In this document: positions 32,967-44,316 of the stretch, in pieces
How the letters are laid out: each line of letters opens with the position of its first letter
Position numbering within the stretch: the first letter of the stretch is position 1
Assembly (NCBI RefSeq): GCF_014042345.1
Contig: NZ_JACEZT010000001.1
Location: 558,001-622,000 of the forward strand
DNA: 64,000 nucleotides
Direction: 5' to 3'
Source: Rugamonas brunnea
GTDB lineage: Bacteria > Pseudomonadota > Gammaproteobacteria > Burkholderiales > Burkholderiaceae_D
The notes under the pieces: model-generated
What the model saw: only the letters and a program-made list of their open reading frames with translations
Database searches by the model: none
What the model was told of the DNA's origin: nothing
Program-made: the position numbers and the translations under genes

Positions 32967-33757
32967 GGGTGTGATTGTAACGCGGCGAGCAGTCGTTCGT
33001 CGCCTGATCCTGTGAGCGTCAGTCGGGTAAAGCCCAAATTGTTTGCCGTTTCGGCAATTCGGGCGTGCGGGATAATCAAATGCTGTTGTTGCATCATTAC
33101 AACATATTTTGTGATGTCGGCGCCAGCACCATCGTGCTGCCCCAGCTGCTCCAGCAAGCCCACCAGGCCACGCAGCGCCTCGGAACTGGTGATGATCCAG
33201 TCGTTGGGCCGGGCCAGCAGGCCGCGCAACTGATCGGCCAGGGCCGGCGTCAGGGCCGGCACGGTGCGCCGGTAGGCGGCCACCACGGTGACCTCGGCGC
33301 CGGCTGCGCGCAAGCCGTCGGCCATCAGCTCCCTGCCCTGCTCACCGCGCACGATCAGCACACGGCGCCCGCGCAGGGCCGCCAGGTCCAGCGTTTGCAG
33401 CAGGTGTTCGGAATCGCTGTGGGCCGTGTCGGCCGGGCTGACGATGGTGGCGTTGGCCGGCGTGATGCCGTGCGCGGCCAGCGCGGCGCGGCTACCCTCG
33501 CCCAGCACGGCCAGCGTCACGCCATCCGGCCAGCCGGTGAGGTGCGCGAACGCCGCGTCAATCGCGTTGGGTGACACGAAGGCCACCATAGCGTAGCCGG
33601 CCAGGCCGGCCAGCACGGCTTTGAGTGGCGCCGGATCGGCCAGCGGCGCGATCTCCAGCAGCGGCAGCAGCGCCACATCGCGCCCGGTGGCGGCGATGCG
33701 GGCCGCCAGCGCTCCGGCCTGCGCCGCGGGCCGCGTGATGACGACCGTGCCGGCCAT
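32963..33757 (-). CDS. hemD: uroporphyrinogen-III synthase
   Basis: Closes and inverts ring D of hydroxymethylbilane to uroporphyrinogen III; 264 residues. The family is poorly conserved, but VVITRPAAQAGALAARI at the N-terminus, FVSPNAIDAAFAHL, RGRRVLIVRGEQGRELMADGLRAAGAEV and WIITSSEALRGL are typical. The start MAGTVV at 33757 is five bases after the hemC stop, and the last bases overlap hemX. Confidence 0.94.
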   Translation of the reverse strand: MAGTVVITRPAAQAGALAARIAATGRDVALLPLLEIAPLADPAPLKAVLAGLAGYAMVAFVSPNAIDAAFAHLTGWPDGVTLAVLGEGSRAALAAHGITPANATIVSPADTAHSDSEHLLQTLDLAALRGRRVLIVRGEQGRELMADGLRAAGAEVTVVAAYRRTVPALTPALADQLRGLLARPNDWIITSSEALRGLVGLLEQLGQHDGAGADITKYVVMMQQQHLIIPHARIAETANNLGFTRLTLTGSGDERLLAALQSHP

Positions 33758-33762
33758 CCGTA

Positions 33763-34827
33763 TCAGGCGGCCGGCTGGTCGTCGGCCGGCGCCGTGGCGC
33801 ACACGGCCAGGATGGCTTCCGCGTCCTGGCCGCGCAGCAGCTCGGCCACCTGCTCGCCCAGCTGTTCCGGCGTGGCGGCCAGGCCGCTCACTTCGGCGCT
33901 GGCCATGCGGCTGCCGTCCGGCGTGGCCACCATGGCGCGCAAGCGCATCTGGCCCGCGTCCACGGTCGCGAAGGCGGCCAGCGGAATCTGGCAGCTGCCG
34001 CCGAATACCTTGGACACCTTGCGCTCAGCCGCCACGGCTTGCGCCGTCGCCTCGTGGTTCAGCGGCGCCAGCAGCGCGTGCAGGTCGAGACCATCGTTGC
34101 GTTCGGCGATCTCGATCGCCATCGCGCCCTGGCCGGCGGCCGGCAAGCTCGTTTCCGGCTCCAGCAAGGCGCGGATGCGCTGCGGCAGGCCCAAACGTTT
34201 CAGGCCGGCGGCAGCCAGGATGATGGCCGCGTAGTCGCCTCGGTCCAGCTTACCGAGCCGGGTATCGAGGTTGCCGCGCAGCGGCTGGATCACCAGGTGT
34301 GGATAGCGGGCCGCGATCAGCGACTGGCGGCGCAGGCTGCTGGTGCCCACCACGGCGCCGGCCGGCAGTTCGTCGAGCGAGGCGTAATCGTTGGAGACGA
34401 AGGCGTCGCGCGGGTCTTCGCGTTCCAGCACGGCGGCCAGCGCGAAGCCCTCGGGCAGCTCCATCGGCACGTCCTTGAGCGAGTGCACGGCCAGGTCGGC
34501 CCGGCCCTCGGCCATCGCCACTTCCAGCTCCTTGACGAACAAGCCCTTGCCGCCCACTTTGGACAGCGCACGGTCCAGGATCTGGTCGCCACGGGTGGTC
34601 ATTCCCAGAATCTCAATGCTGCACTGCGGATATAATGCAGCTAAGCGTGCCCGCACGTGCTCGGCTTGCCACATGGCAAGACGGCTTTCGCGCGACGCGA
34701 TGATCAATCTGGACGGGAGAGGTTGGACCAATTCGGAAGTTTTCAAAACCAGTTCTTTCGCTGTAGCCGACGCTAACCGGCGGTGGCCAGTTATTTCGCG
34801 CATGTTTAAGATCATAAATTTTATCAT
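33763..34827 (-). CDS. hemC: porphobilinogen deaminase (hydroxymethylbilane synthase)
   Basis: Polymerises four porphobilinogens using a dipyrromethane cofactor bound to Cys in [61 protein letters not shown] and [10 protein letters not shown] are signature stretches. Here the start is uncertain: ATG at 34827 (after AAGAGGCGCGC) is used, giving 354 residues with about 35 extra at the N-terminus. ATG at 34815 or 34803, or a later TTG, would give a more usual length. Earlier in-frame codons would overlap the divergent ppc and are rejected. First gene of hemCDXY. Confidence 0.93.
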   Translation of the reverse strand: MIKFMILNMREITGHRRLASATAKELVLKTSELVQPLPSRLIIASRESRLAMWQAEHVRARLAALYPQCSIEILGMTTRGDQILDRALSKVGGKGLFVKELEVAMAEGRADLAVHSLKDVPMELPEGFALAAVLEREDPRDAFVSNDYASLDELPAGAVVGTSSLRRQSLIAARYPHLVIQPLRGNLDTRLGKLDRGDYAAIILAAAGLKRLGLPQRIRALLEPETSLPAAGQGAMAIEIAERNDGLDLHALLAPLNHEATAQAVAAERKVSKVFGGSCQIPLAAFATVDAGQMRLRAMVATPDGSRMASAEVSGLAATPEQLGEQVAELLRGQDAEAILAVCATAPADDQPAA

Positions 34828-34895
34828 GCGCGCCTCTTGCAGAACCGGGCCACAAGCCTTTGCACCGACATACATCACATTTTGCGACTCATCAA

Positions 34896-37718
<2,823 letters not shown>

Positions 37719-37737
37719 CGCCCGACGGACCAGCCGC

Positions 37738-37774
37738 AACGGGGACGTAACCTGGCTTACGTCTCCGTTTTTTT
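37738..37774 (+). terminator. intrinsic terminator of ppc
   Basis: AACGGGGACGTAA pairs with TTACGTCTCCGTT (13 bp with one G-U) around a 6-base loop, followed by seven T residues. It begins 20 bases after the ppc stop codon. Confidence 0.9.
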
Positions 37775-37799
37775 GGGCCAAAAATATTACAAAAAAAGA

Positions 37800-37829
37800 A
37801 AGACAAAACGACCAAAATTTCATTACAAT
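37800..37829 (+). promoter_or_regulatory. putative promoter of the histidine kinase gene
   Basis: AAGACA (37800-37805) and TACAAT (37824-37829) with an 18-base spacer, inside a strikingly AT-rich tract between the ppc terminator and the kinase ATG at 37912. Confidence 0.4.
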
Positions 37830-37911
37830 ACGCCAACATTCCACCGCGCCCTCCCCCCGACCCGCTCTGGCGAGCCCGGAGCATCGCGTCCGTCTTTCCA
37901 GGTTTGTCGCC

Positions 37912-39222
37912 ATGAACAATTGGTCCACCCTCTTCCTGCGCCCCGTGGGCTACGGCGCAACCCTGCTGCTGGCCGGATGGCTGGGCGGGGCCACTTGGGG
38001 CCACACTGCCCAGGCCGTCGCCGGCTACCTGTCCGGCAGCGCGGCACTGTTGGCGGCCGCCGCGCTGCTATGGCGCCTGCATGCGGGCGACGCGCGCCTG
38101 CGCGCCGAGGCGGCCGGCCACTTGTCGGCCGCGCAAGCCAATGCCCACGCCGCGCTGCAATTGCGCGAGATCGTCGCCATGCTGCCCGCGCCGCTGTTCA
38201 TCAAGGATGGACAGCACCGCATCGTGATGATGAACGCGGCCTGCGAGGACTTGTTCGGCGTGCCGTTCGCCGCGCTGGAGGGCAATACCGGCAGCGGCCA
38301 TTTCCCCGCCGAGCAGATGGAAGGCTTCCTCGTCCATGACCGCGCCGCCTTCGCCGGCGGCCGGTTGCTCGTCAATGAGGAATTCGTGTGGTGCGCGTCG
38401 CGCGCGGAGAACCGCCAGATGCAGACGTTCAAGAATCCCGTGTTCGGCACCGACGGCCAGCCGCAACTGTTGATCGGCATGTGCTTCGACATCACGGACC
38501 GCAAGCGCACCGAGGCGGCCCTGCAGCGCACGCTGGACCAGCTACGCGCCATGACGCTGCACCACGACCGCATCCGCGAGGACGAACAGCGCCGCATCGC
38601 ACTGAACATTCACGACGAGCTGGGCCAGAACCTGCTGGCCATGCGGCTCGACGTCGCCCGCCTGCACGCGCGCACGGCGGCGCACCACGCGACGCTGCAC
38701 CGCCAGTCCGGCCAGGTGCTGGCCACGCTGGACGCCACCATCAAGTCGGTGCGCGAAGTGATCAACGAGCTGCATCCGAACACGCTGGAGCTGGGCCTGT
38801 GCGCGGCCGTCGAGTGGCTGCTGGGCCAGCTGGCGCAGCGCAGCGGCCTGCGCTACAAGTTGCAGGTGCTGGACGACCACGCCAACGCCCTGCTACCGCG
38901 CGACCAGACCTCGGGCCTGTTCCGGCTGGTGCAGGCGGCCCTGACCAGCATCGCCTGCTTCGCGCGGGCCGGCGCCGTCACTGTGTCGCTCAATCTGAAA
39001 GCGGAGGCCATGACCATCGTGCTGCAGGCCGACAGCGCCGGCATCGTGCAGGCCGAACAGGCGACGCTGGACGCCTTCGGCATCCGCGCCATCAGGGAAC
39101 GGGTGGCGGCCATGGGCGGGGAAATGGTGCTGGCCCGCCGCCAGGGCGGCAGCATGATGACCCTGCTGCTGCCCGGCGTGGCCGCCCGCCAGCACGGCGC
39201 GCCCCAGCCGTCGCCGGCCTGA
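37912..39222 (+). CDS. NarX/LuxR-type sensor histidine kinase, degenerate ATPase domain
   Basis: A 436-residue membrane protein: two N-terminal helices (about 10-55), a PAS domain (PAPLFIKDGQHRIVMMNAACEDLFGVP), a HisKA_3 dimerisation domain with the phospho-acceptor in RRIALNIHDELGQNLLAMRLDV, and a C-terminal HATPase. In the ATPase the N-box Asn is missing (RLVQAALTSIACFARAG has Ser where Asn is expected) and the DxGxG box is reduced to ADSAG, while the later GIRAIRERVAAMGG segment remains. ATP binding may be weak or lost. No response regulator lies next to it; the partner is unknown. It is followed convergently by apbE six bases away. Confidence 0.85.
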   Translation: MNNWSTLFLRPVGYGATLLLAGWLGGATWGHTAQAVAGYLSGSAALLAAAALLWRLHAGDARLRAEAAGHLSAAQANAHAALQLREIVAMLPAPLFIKDGQHRIVMMNAACEDLFGVPFAALEGNTGSGHFPAEQMEGFLVHDRAAFAGGRLLVNEEFVWCASRAENRQMQTFKNPVFGTDGQPQLLIGMCFDITDRKRTEAALQRTLDQLRAMTLHHDRIREDEQRRIALNIHDELGQNLLAMRLDVARLHARTAAHHATLHRQSGQVLATLDATIKSVREVINELHPNTLELGLCAAVEWLLGQLAQRSGLRYKLQVLDDHANALLPRDQTSGLFRLVQAALTSIACFARAGAVTVSLNLKAEAMTIVLQADSAGIVQAEQATLDAFGIRAIRERVAAMGGEMVLARRQGGSMMTLLLPGVAARQHGAPQPSPA

Positions 39223-39228
39223 AGCGCG

Positions 39229-40284
39229 TCAGTGCGCCCGCCCGCCATCCATGCGGGCGCGCATGGCCGGCGTCATCACCACGTTGTGCTGGGCATCGAC
39301 CAGCATCACTTCCTTCAGGCCCAGGCGCTGGGCCATTGCTTCCCAGCCGGCCGGTCCCGTGATGAACAGCGGCTTGGAATTGCCATCCGACCGCAAGCCC
39401 GGATCGCTGCCGCCCGAGGCGATGATGGTGACGGAGGCCACCAGGTCGATGGTCTGGCCGGTGCGCGGGTCGATGATGTGCGGGTGGCGCTTGCCATCCT
39501 TCATGAAGTAGCGCTCATAATCGCCGCTGGTGCCGATCGCCTCATTGTCGCGCAATGACAGCGTGGCCAGCGTGCCGTCGCCGCGCGGGTCGCGGATGCC
39601 GACCTGCCATGGCCGCTTGCCGGGCTGGCCGATGGCCAGGATGTTGCCGCCCACGTTGATCAGGGCCGCGTTCACGCCCGCGTCGCGCAGGATGCGGGCG
39701 GCCCGGTCCAGCGCGTAACCCTTGGCGTAGCCGCCCAGGTCGATCATCACGGCGCGGTTGGTGCTGGTGATGGTGTTGCCCTGGTAGCGCAGGTCCGACA
39801 GGCGCGGATTGGCCGCCACCCACCGTTGGATCTCTTCCGGCGCCGGGCCCTGGTCCTGGATGTCGCTGCTCTGGAAGCCCCACAGCCGGATCAGGTGGCC
39901 GATGGCGGGATTGAACAGGTAGTCGGACTTGGCCGACAGGGCCGCCGCCGATTGCAGCAGGCCCACCAGTTCGGCGTCCGCCTCGAACGGCTGGCCGGCC
40001 GCGATGGCGTCGTTCAAACCGGTCAGCATGCTGGGCTGCCAGGCGTGCAGCTTGTGGTGCAGACGGTCGAATTCCTTGAGCACGGCGGCGCTGAGGGCGT
40101 CGGCCCGCTGCGGCGTCTCGCCGTAAATGCTGACCTCGACCACGGTGCCGAACACGTGGCCTTGCGTCTTGTAAGTGTGGTATTCGCGGGCACAACCCGA
40201 CAACAGGCCGGACAACAGCGCCAGCGCGATCAGTGTCGCCAGCCAGCCCGCCATTGCGGCGCTTTTTTTGGTGCTAACTTGCAT
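39229..40284 (-). CDS. apbE: FAD:protein FMN transferase (ApbE/NosX-like lipoprotein)
   Basis: Periplasmic enzyme that attaches FMN to a Thr in target proteins; 351 residues. The N-terminus is a signal peptide with lipobox LLSGC, so it is probably lipid-anchored. The fold is marked by GTVVEVSIYG, DLGGYAKGYALDRAARIL and a C-terminal HIIDPRTGQTIDL metal/FAD region. As the last gene of the nos operon it most likely flavinylates NosR at SGATVT, the role of NosX in denitrifiers. Unlike the Tat-exported NosX of some species it seems Sec-exported. Confidence 0.92.
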   Translation of the reverse strand: MQVSTKKSAAMAGWLATLIALALLSGLLSGCAREYHTYKTQGHVFGTVVEVSIYGETPQRADALSAAVLKEFDRLHHKLHAWQPSMLTGLNDAIAAGQPFEADAELVGLLQSAAALSAKSDYLFNPAIGHLIRLWGFQSSDIQDQGPAPEEIQRWVAANPRLSDLRYQGNTITSTNRAVMIDLGGYAKGYALDRAARILRDAGVNAALINVGGNILAIGQPGKRPWQVGIRDPRGDGTLATLSLRDNEAIGTSGDYERYFMKDGKRHPHIIDPRTGQTIDLVASVTIIASGGSDPGLRSDGNSKPLFITGPAGWEAMAQRLGLKEVMLVDAQHNVVMTPAMRARMDGGRAH

Positions 40285-40363
40285 GCGCGCCCTCCTTGCG
40301 GTGAGGGACCGGACGGAGCCGGTCCCGGGTCCTCACGCCGCCATCACGGCGGCGGGTTCAATC

Positions 40364-40681
40364 TCAGCTCGACTTGGTGGTCATGAAGTCGACAGCCGAT
40401 TTCACCTCGTCGTCCTTCAGTGCTGCGTTGCCACCGCGTGGGGGCATCATCTTGAAGCCGTCCAGCGCGCTCTTGTAGAGGGCGGGGATGCCTTTGCCGA
40501 CACGTGGTTTCCAGGCGGCCTTGTCGCCGAACTTCGGTGCGCCCATCACGCCGGCGCCGTGGCAGGCGAGGCAGGTGGCTTTGTAGATCTTCTCGCCTTT
40601 GGCCAGGTCGGGGGCGGCCTGGGCGGCGCCGGCGGCGCACACGGCCAGCAGCAGGGAGGACAGGATAGTAGCTAATTTCAT
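40364..40681 (-). CDS. small c-type cytochrome in the nos operon
   Basis: A 105-residue periplasmic monohaem cytochrome c. It has a signal peptide (MKLATILSSLLLAVCAAGAAQA), the haem site CLACH and a probable distal Met in MMPPRGGN. Size and pattern are like cytochrome c5/c55x. Its place between nosL and apbE suggests it supplies electrons to NosZ or NosR. The start at 40681 begins the signal peptide; its ribosome site is weak. Frames opposite to it are non-coding. Confidence 0.9.
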   Translation of the reverse strand: MKLATILSSLLLAVCAAGAAQAAPDLAKGEKIYKATCLACHGAGVMGAPKFGDKAAWKPRVGKGIPALYKSALDGFKMMPPRGGNAALKDDEVKSAVDFMTTKSS

Positions 40682-40763
40682 GGGGATAGACTCTCGATTA
40701 AAAAAGAACAAAAAACACGGGGGCGCTGACCGATGCAGCCCTGGCCATAGCCGCCCCCTTTTC

Positions 40764-41294
40764 TCAGTGCGACATGGCGTCGTCATGGGCGGCGCTGCCC
40801 CCCATGCTGACCATGTCACGGCTGACTTGCTCGAAGCGCAGCACCTTGCCGCCCTGGGCGGCCGCGAAGTCCTGCGCCCCCTGCAAGGTGGCGAAGGCGC
40901 CGAAGGTCGGGCCCATCGAGCCCTGCTTGCGGCTGCCCGCGACGTAATAAGCGCTGCGCGCTTCGATCCAGTTGCCGCTGGGGTGGTCCCAGTCGGCCTT
41001 GCTCATGTCCTGCACGTACAGGCCGCCCACGGCCCGCTTCTGCTCGGGGCCGAGCACCACGGCGAACAATTCCGTCAGGTCGCAGAAGTAATCAGGCTTG
41101 CCTTCCGCGTATTGAATCTGGGCCTTGGGGCCGGGGAAATCGCGCAGCACCATGCCGTCCAGCGCGCAGGCCGTGTCGGCGCCCGGTTCCTGGGGCGCCA
41201 CTTTCGGCGTGTTGGGCGAGCAGGCCGCCAGCAGCAGCACGCCCACGAACAGGGCGCGGCGGGCGGCGGGCGCCGCCATTGGGTTGAACTTCAT
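40764..41294 (-). CDS. nosL: NosL, copper chaperone lipoprotein
   Basis: A 176-residue outer-face lipoprotein (lipobox LLAAC near residue 26) that delivers Cu(I) to NosZ for CuZ assembly. The family Cys-x-Met-type region is in ACALDGMVLRDFPGPKAQI, followed by DYFCDLTELF and VQDMSKADWDHP. GGAGGTTCAA before the ATG at 41294 is a strong ribosome site, and the ATG overlaps the nosY stop (ATGA), showing translational coupling. Confidence 0.92.
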   Translation of the reverse strand: MKFNPMAAPAARRALFVGVLLLAACSPNTPKVAPQEPGADTACALDGMVLRDFPGPKAQIQYAEGKPDYFCDLTELFAVVLGPEQKRAVGGLYVQDMSKADWDHPSGNWIEARSAYYVAGSRKQGSMGPTFGAFATLQGAQDFAAAQGGKVLRFEQVSRDMVSMGGSAAHDDAMSH

Positions 41295-42115
41295 TTGAAC
41301 CTCCGTATTGCGAAAAGGAATGGCACTGCGATCCAGGCCAGCATGATGGCCAGCAGCACCAATGGATCGGTGAGCGCGCCCGGCATCACGGTCGACAGGC
41401 CGTACATGGTCTGCACCTGTTCCGAGCTAAAAATATTCAGCAGGCGGAACACGTCGGCCGGGTTGAGCATGAGGATGGCGCCGAACAGGGCACTGCTCAG
41501 CTTGCCCTGGCTCATCACGAGGCCGCCCATCAGCAGCAAGTCGAAAATGAGCACGTAGAAGAACCACAGACCGATGGCCGCGCCGCTGGCGCGCACGCGG
41601 TCGCTGGCGATCACGGACAGCAGCACGGAAATGCTGAGGAAAGCCATGCCCATCAGCACCGCGCTGAGCACGAAGCCGGCGTAGTGGTAGCCATCGCGCA
41701 CGGTCAGCTCGGCCGACAGCGGCAGCAGCCCGGCGCCGAAGCCGACCACGGTGGCGCCGGCCAGCGCGCCGGCCAGGCCCAGGTATTTGCCGAGCAGGAT
41801 CTCGGCCCGCGTGATCGGCATCGATTGCAGCAGTTCCAGCGAACCGCGCTCGCGCTCGCCCACGATGGCGTCGTAGCCGAGGATCAGCGCGATCAGCGGC
41901 ACCAGGTAGATCACCAGGCTGACCAGGCTGGCCACCGTGGCGTCCACGCCGTGGAAGCCCACCTCGCCTTGCTGGGCCGCGCCGAAATAAGCAATGGCCA
42001 GCGCGAACAGGGCGAAGATGATGGCCACGGCCAGCACCCAGCGGTTGCGCAGGCGGTCGCGCAGCTCCTTGCTGGCGATCACCTTCACCTGGGACCATTC
42101 AATGCGCGTGGACAT
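41291..42115 (-). CDS. nosY: NosY, ABC transporter permease
   Basis: A 274-residue inner-membrane protein with about six helices, forming with NosF and NosD the NosDFY complex that energises copper-site maturation of N2O reductase. VIASKELRDRLRNRWVLAVA and the conserved GYDAIVGERERGSLELLQSMPITRAEILLGKYLG are typical ABC-2 permease features. It overlaps nosF by 17 bases and nosL by 4. Confidence 0.94.
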   Translation of the reverse strand: MSTRIEWSQVKVIASKELRDRLRNRWVLAVAIIFALFALAIAYFGAAQQGEVGFHGVDATVASLVSLVIYLVPLIALILGYDAIVGERERGSLELLQSMPITRAEILLGKYLGLAGALAGATVVGFGAGLLPLSAELTVRDGYHYAGFVLSAVLMGMAFLSISVLLSVIASDRVRASGAAIGLWFFYVLIFDLLLMGGLVMSQGKLSSALFGAILMLNPADVFRLLNIFSSEQVQTMYGLSTVMPGALTDPLVLLAIMLAWIAVPFLFAIRRFK

Positions 42116-43019
42116 GGGCGCCTCCGTGGCCGAGGAACAGTTGTTCCAGCGTCGGTTCGTGGATGGTGACGTCCAGCGCCAGCGCCGCCAGCGCGGCCAG
42201 CACGGCCATCTTCTCGCCGGACTGGCAGGCGATGGTGGCTTGGGCGCCGTCCAGGCGCAACTCTGGGCCCTCCAGCGGCGCCAGCGCGGCCTGCAACTGG
42301 GGCGCCGTGCCGGGCCGCAGCGTGGCCACGATGTGCGACGGCAGCACCATGCGCGAGCGCAGCTGGGCCAGCGTGCCCTGCTCCGCCACTTTGCCCGAAT
42401 GCATGATCACCAGCCGGTCCACCCGGTCCTGGATCTCGGCCAGGATGTGCGAGGTGATGACGATGGTGGCGCCGCGCGCGCGCACCTCGCGCAGGATGCG
42501 GTAGAAGTCGGCGATGCCTTCCGGGTCCAGGCCGTTGGTGGGCTCGTCGAGGAAAATCAGGTCAGGATCACCGAGCAGGGCCTGGGCGAAGCCGAGCCGC
42601 TGGCGCATGCCCTTGGAATAGGTGTGCACGCGGCGGCCGGCGGCCAGGCTCATGCCCACCTGCTCCAGCACCCCGGCGCAGAAACGGCGCGGCACGTGTT
42701 TGAGGTCGGCGAACAGTTGCAGCACTTCCAGCCCGGTCAGGTTGTCGTAGGTGACGAAGCTTTCCGGCAGGTAGCCGATGCGCCGGCGCACCTGGCGGAA
42801 CTCGGGGCTGGCCGTGTCCACGCCCTGCACGCGCACGGTGCCGGTGGTGGCCGGCAGCAGGCCCAGCATGAGCTTGAACAGCGTGCTCTTGCCGGCGCCG
42901 TTGTGGCCGATCAGGCCGAACATTTCGCCCTGGTTCACGGTCAGCGACACGCCCCGCAGCGCCTGCACGGCGCCGAAGGACTTGCTGACCTGCGCCAGTT
43001 CAATGGGGGAGGATGTCAT
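42099..43019 (-). CDS. nosF: NosF, ABC transporter ATPase
   Basis: A 306-residue ATPase. Walker A is GHNGAGKSTLFK, the signature is YSKGMRQRLGFAQALL, Walker B is LIFLDEPTNGLDP, and the switch His is in VITSHIL. It powers NosDFY, working on maturation or copper/sulfur handling for NosZ. It overlaps nosD upstream by 20 bases and nosY downstream by 17. Confidence 0.95.
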   Translation of the reverse strand: MTSSPIELAQVSKSFGAVQALRGVSLTVNQGEMFGLIGHNGAGKSTLFKLMLGLLPATTGTVRVQGVDTASPEFRQVRRRIGYLPESFVTYDNLTGLEVLQLFADLKHVPRRFCAGVLEQVGMSLAAGRRVHTYSKGMRQRLGFAQALLGDPDLIFLDEPTNGLDPEGIADFYRILREVRARGATIVITSHILAEIQDRVDRLVIMHSGKVAEQGTLAQLRSRMVLPSHIVATLRPGTAPQLQAALAPLEGPELRLDGAQATIACQSGEKMAVLAALAALALDVTIHEPTLEQLFLGHGGAHVHAH

Positions 43020-44316
43020 TCCAGCGTCTCCAGTTGGGGTTCAGGGGGCGGGTGCGCGGATGGCGGTCGACGATGCTGGGCGCGCGCAGCAGCGGGAACT
43101 GGCGCGCCACGAAACGCAGCGTCTGCACCGAGGGGCTGGACAGCACCAGCTTGACCAGCGGGTACTGCCAGTTCAGGCGGTCCACCAGGTCGTTGGCTTC
43201 GTAGGGCACGTCGCCCACGCCGTCGCCATCCTGATCCCAGCCGCTGTAGTTGCTCCAGTAATTGCCTTGCTTGCGGCCCCACTCCACGTCGCGCGCGGCG
43301 ACGAACTTGACCTGCTCCTCGTTGCCGATGAAGTCGTTGCCGTCCACTTCGTTGTTCGAGGAGCCGGCCGACAGGTGCACGCCGGTGTGGTTGTGGCTCA
43401 CCAGGTTGTTGCGCACCACGTTGAATTCCGCGTCATAGATGAAAAAGCCGCGTCCGTTGCCGGCCACCACGTTGTTCTCGATGACGGAATCCTGGATGGT
43501 GCGCAGCATGATGCCGTGGTCGGTATTACCCCAGGCGACGTTGTTGCGCACGATGAGGTCGCGCACCTCCATCAGCGCCAGCCCGCCCCGGTTCAGATAC
43601 GATTCGTTGTTTTCCCACGTGCTGTGGTTGGTGTTCATGTAGTGGGTGCCATAGCGCACGTGGTGGATCTTGTTGCCCCGGAACAGAGCGTCACGCGACA
43701 CGTCCACGTAGATGCCGTCGCGGGTGAAACTGATATTGTTGTCGACGATCTGCGCGCCGCGCGTGTTGTAGACCTGGATGCCGTTGCCGCGCTTGACCGA
43801 CATCTGGTCGCGCCGCCCGGTGATGACGTTGCGCAGCACCTTGGCGTTGTCCGCGTTCTCCAGCCAGATGCCGAACAGGTTGAACACCAGCGCGCAGTCG
43901 GCGATGGTGACGCGGTGGGCGCCGGGCACCACGTAAATGCCGGCGTTCTGGGCGTCGAGGTCGAGGCCGCTGTCGCGCACGTTGAAGCCGGCGATGGTGA
44001 CGTCCGTGGCCGTCACGCGGATCACGTCGCCGGTGAAGCCGCCGCTGATGGTGGGCTGGTCCAGGCCGCGCAGCGTGAGCGGCTTGTCGATGCGCAGGTG
44101 CTCGCGGTAGTCGCCGCGCGCCACTTCCACCGTGTCGCCGGGCGCGGCGCGCGCCACGGCCGCCGCGATCGACTGGCCCGGATTTACCCGCAACACGGCG
44201 GCCGCCCCATCGGCCGCCGTGCCCAGGATGGCGAGGCCGCTGGCGCAAGCCAACAGCCAGACCCGCAACCGGTGCGCTAACACCGGCCGCGTCTCGCCCC
44301 GTCTGTGCGTGGTCAC
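43000..44316 (-). CDS. nosD: NosD, periplasmic copper-site maturation protein
   Basis: A 438-residue secreted protein with parallel beta-helix repeats (IYVDVSRDALFRGNKIHHVRYG, VIENNVVAGNGRGFFIYDAEF and similar). It couples NosFY to CuZ assembly on NosZ. The start is GTG at 44316: CAGGAG is five bases upstream, and GTGA overlaps the nosR stop codon. The signal peptide VWLLACASGLAILGTAADGAAA follows. The frame remains open far upstream opposite nosR, but that part is not coding. Confidence 0.93.
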   Translation of the reverse strand: MTTHRRGETRPVLAHRLRVWLLACASGLAILGTAADGAAAVLRVNPGQSIAAAVARAAPGDTVEVARGDYREHLRIDKPLTLRGLDQPTISGGFTGDVIRVTATDVTIAGFNVRDSGLDLDAQNAGIYVVPGAHRVTIADCALVFNLFGIWLENADNAKVLRNVITGRRDQMSVKRGNGIQVYNTRGAQIVDNNISFTRDGIYVDVSRDALFRGNKIHHVRYGTHYMNTNHSTWENNESYLNRGGLALMEVRDLIVRNNVAWGNTDHGIMLRTIQDSVIENNVVAGNGRGFFIYDAEFNVVRNNLVSHNHTGVHLSAGSSNNEVDGNDFIGNEEQVKFVAARDVEWGRKQGNYWSNYSGWDQDGDGVGDVPYEANDLVDRLNWQYPLVKLVLSSPSVQTLRFVARQFPLLRAPSIVDRHPRTRPLNPNWRRWNDILPH

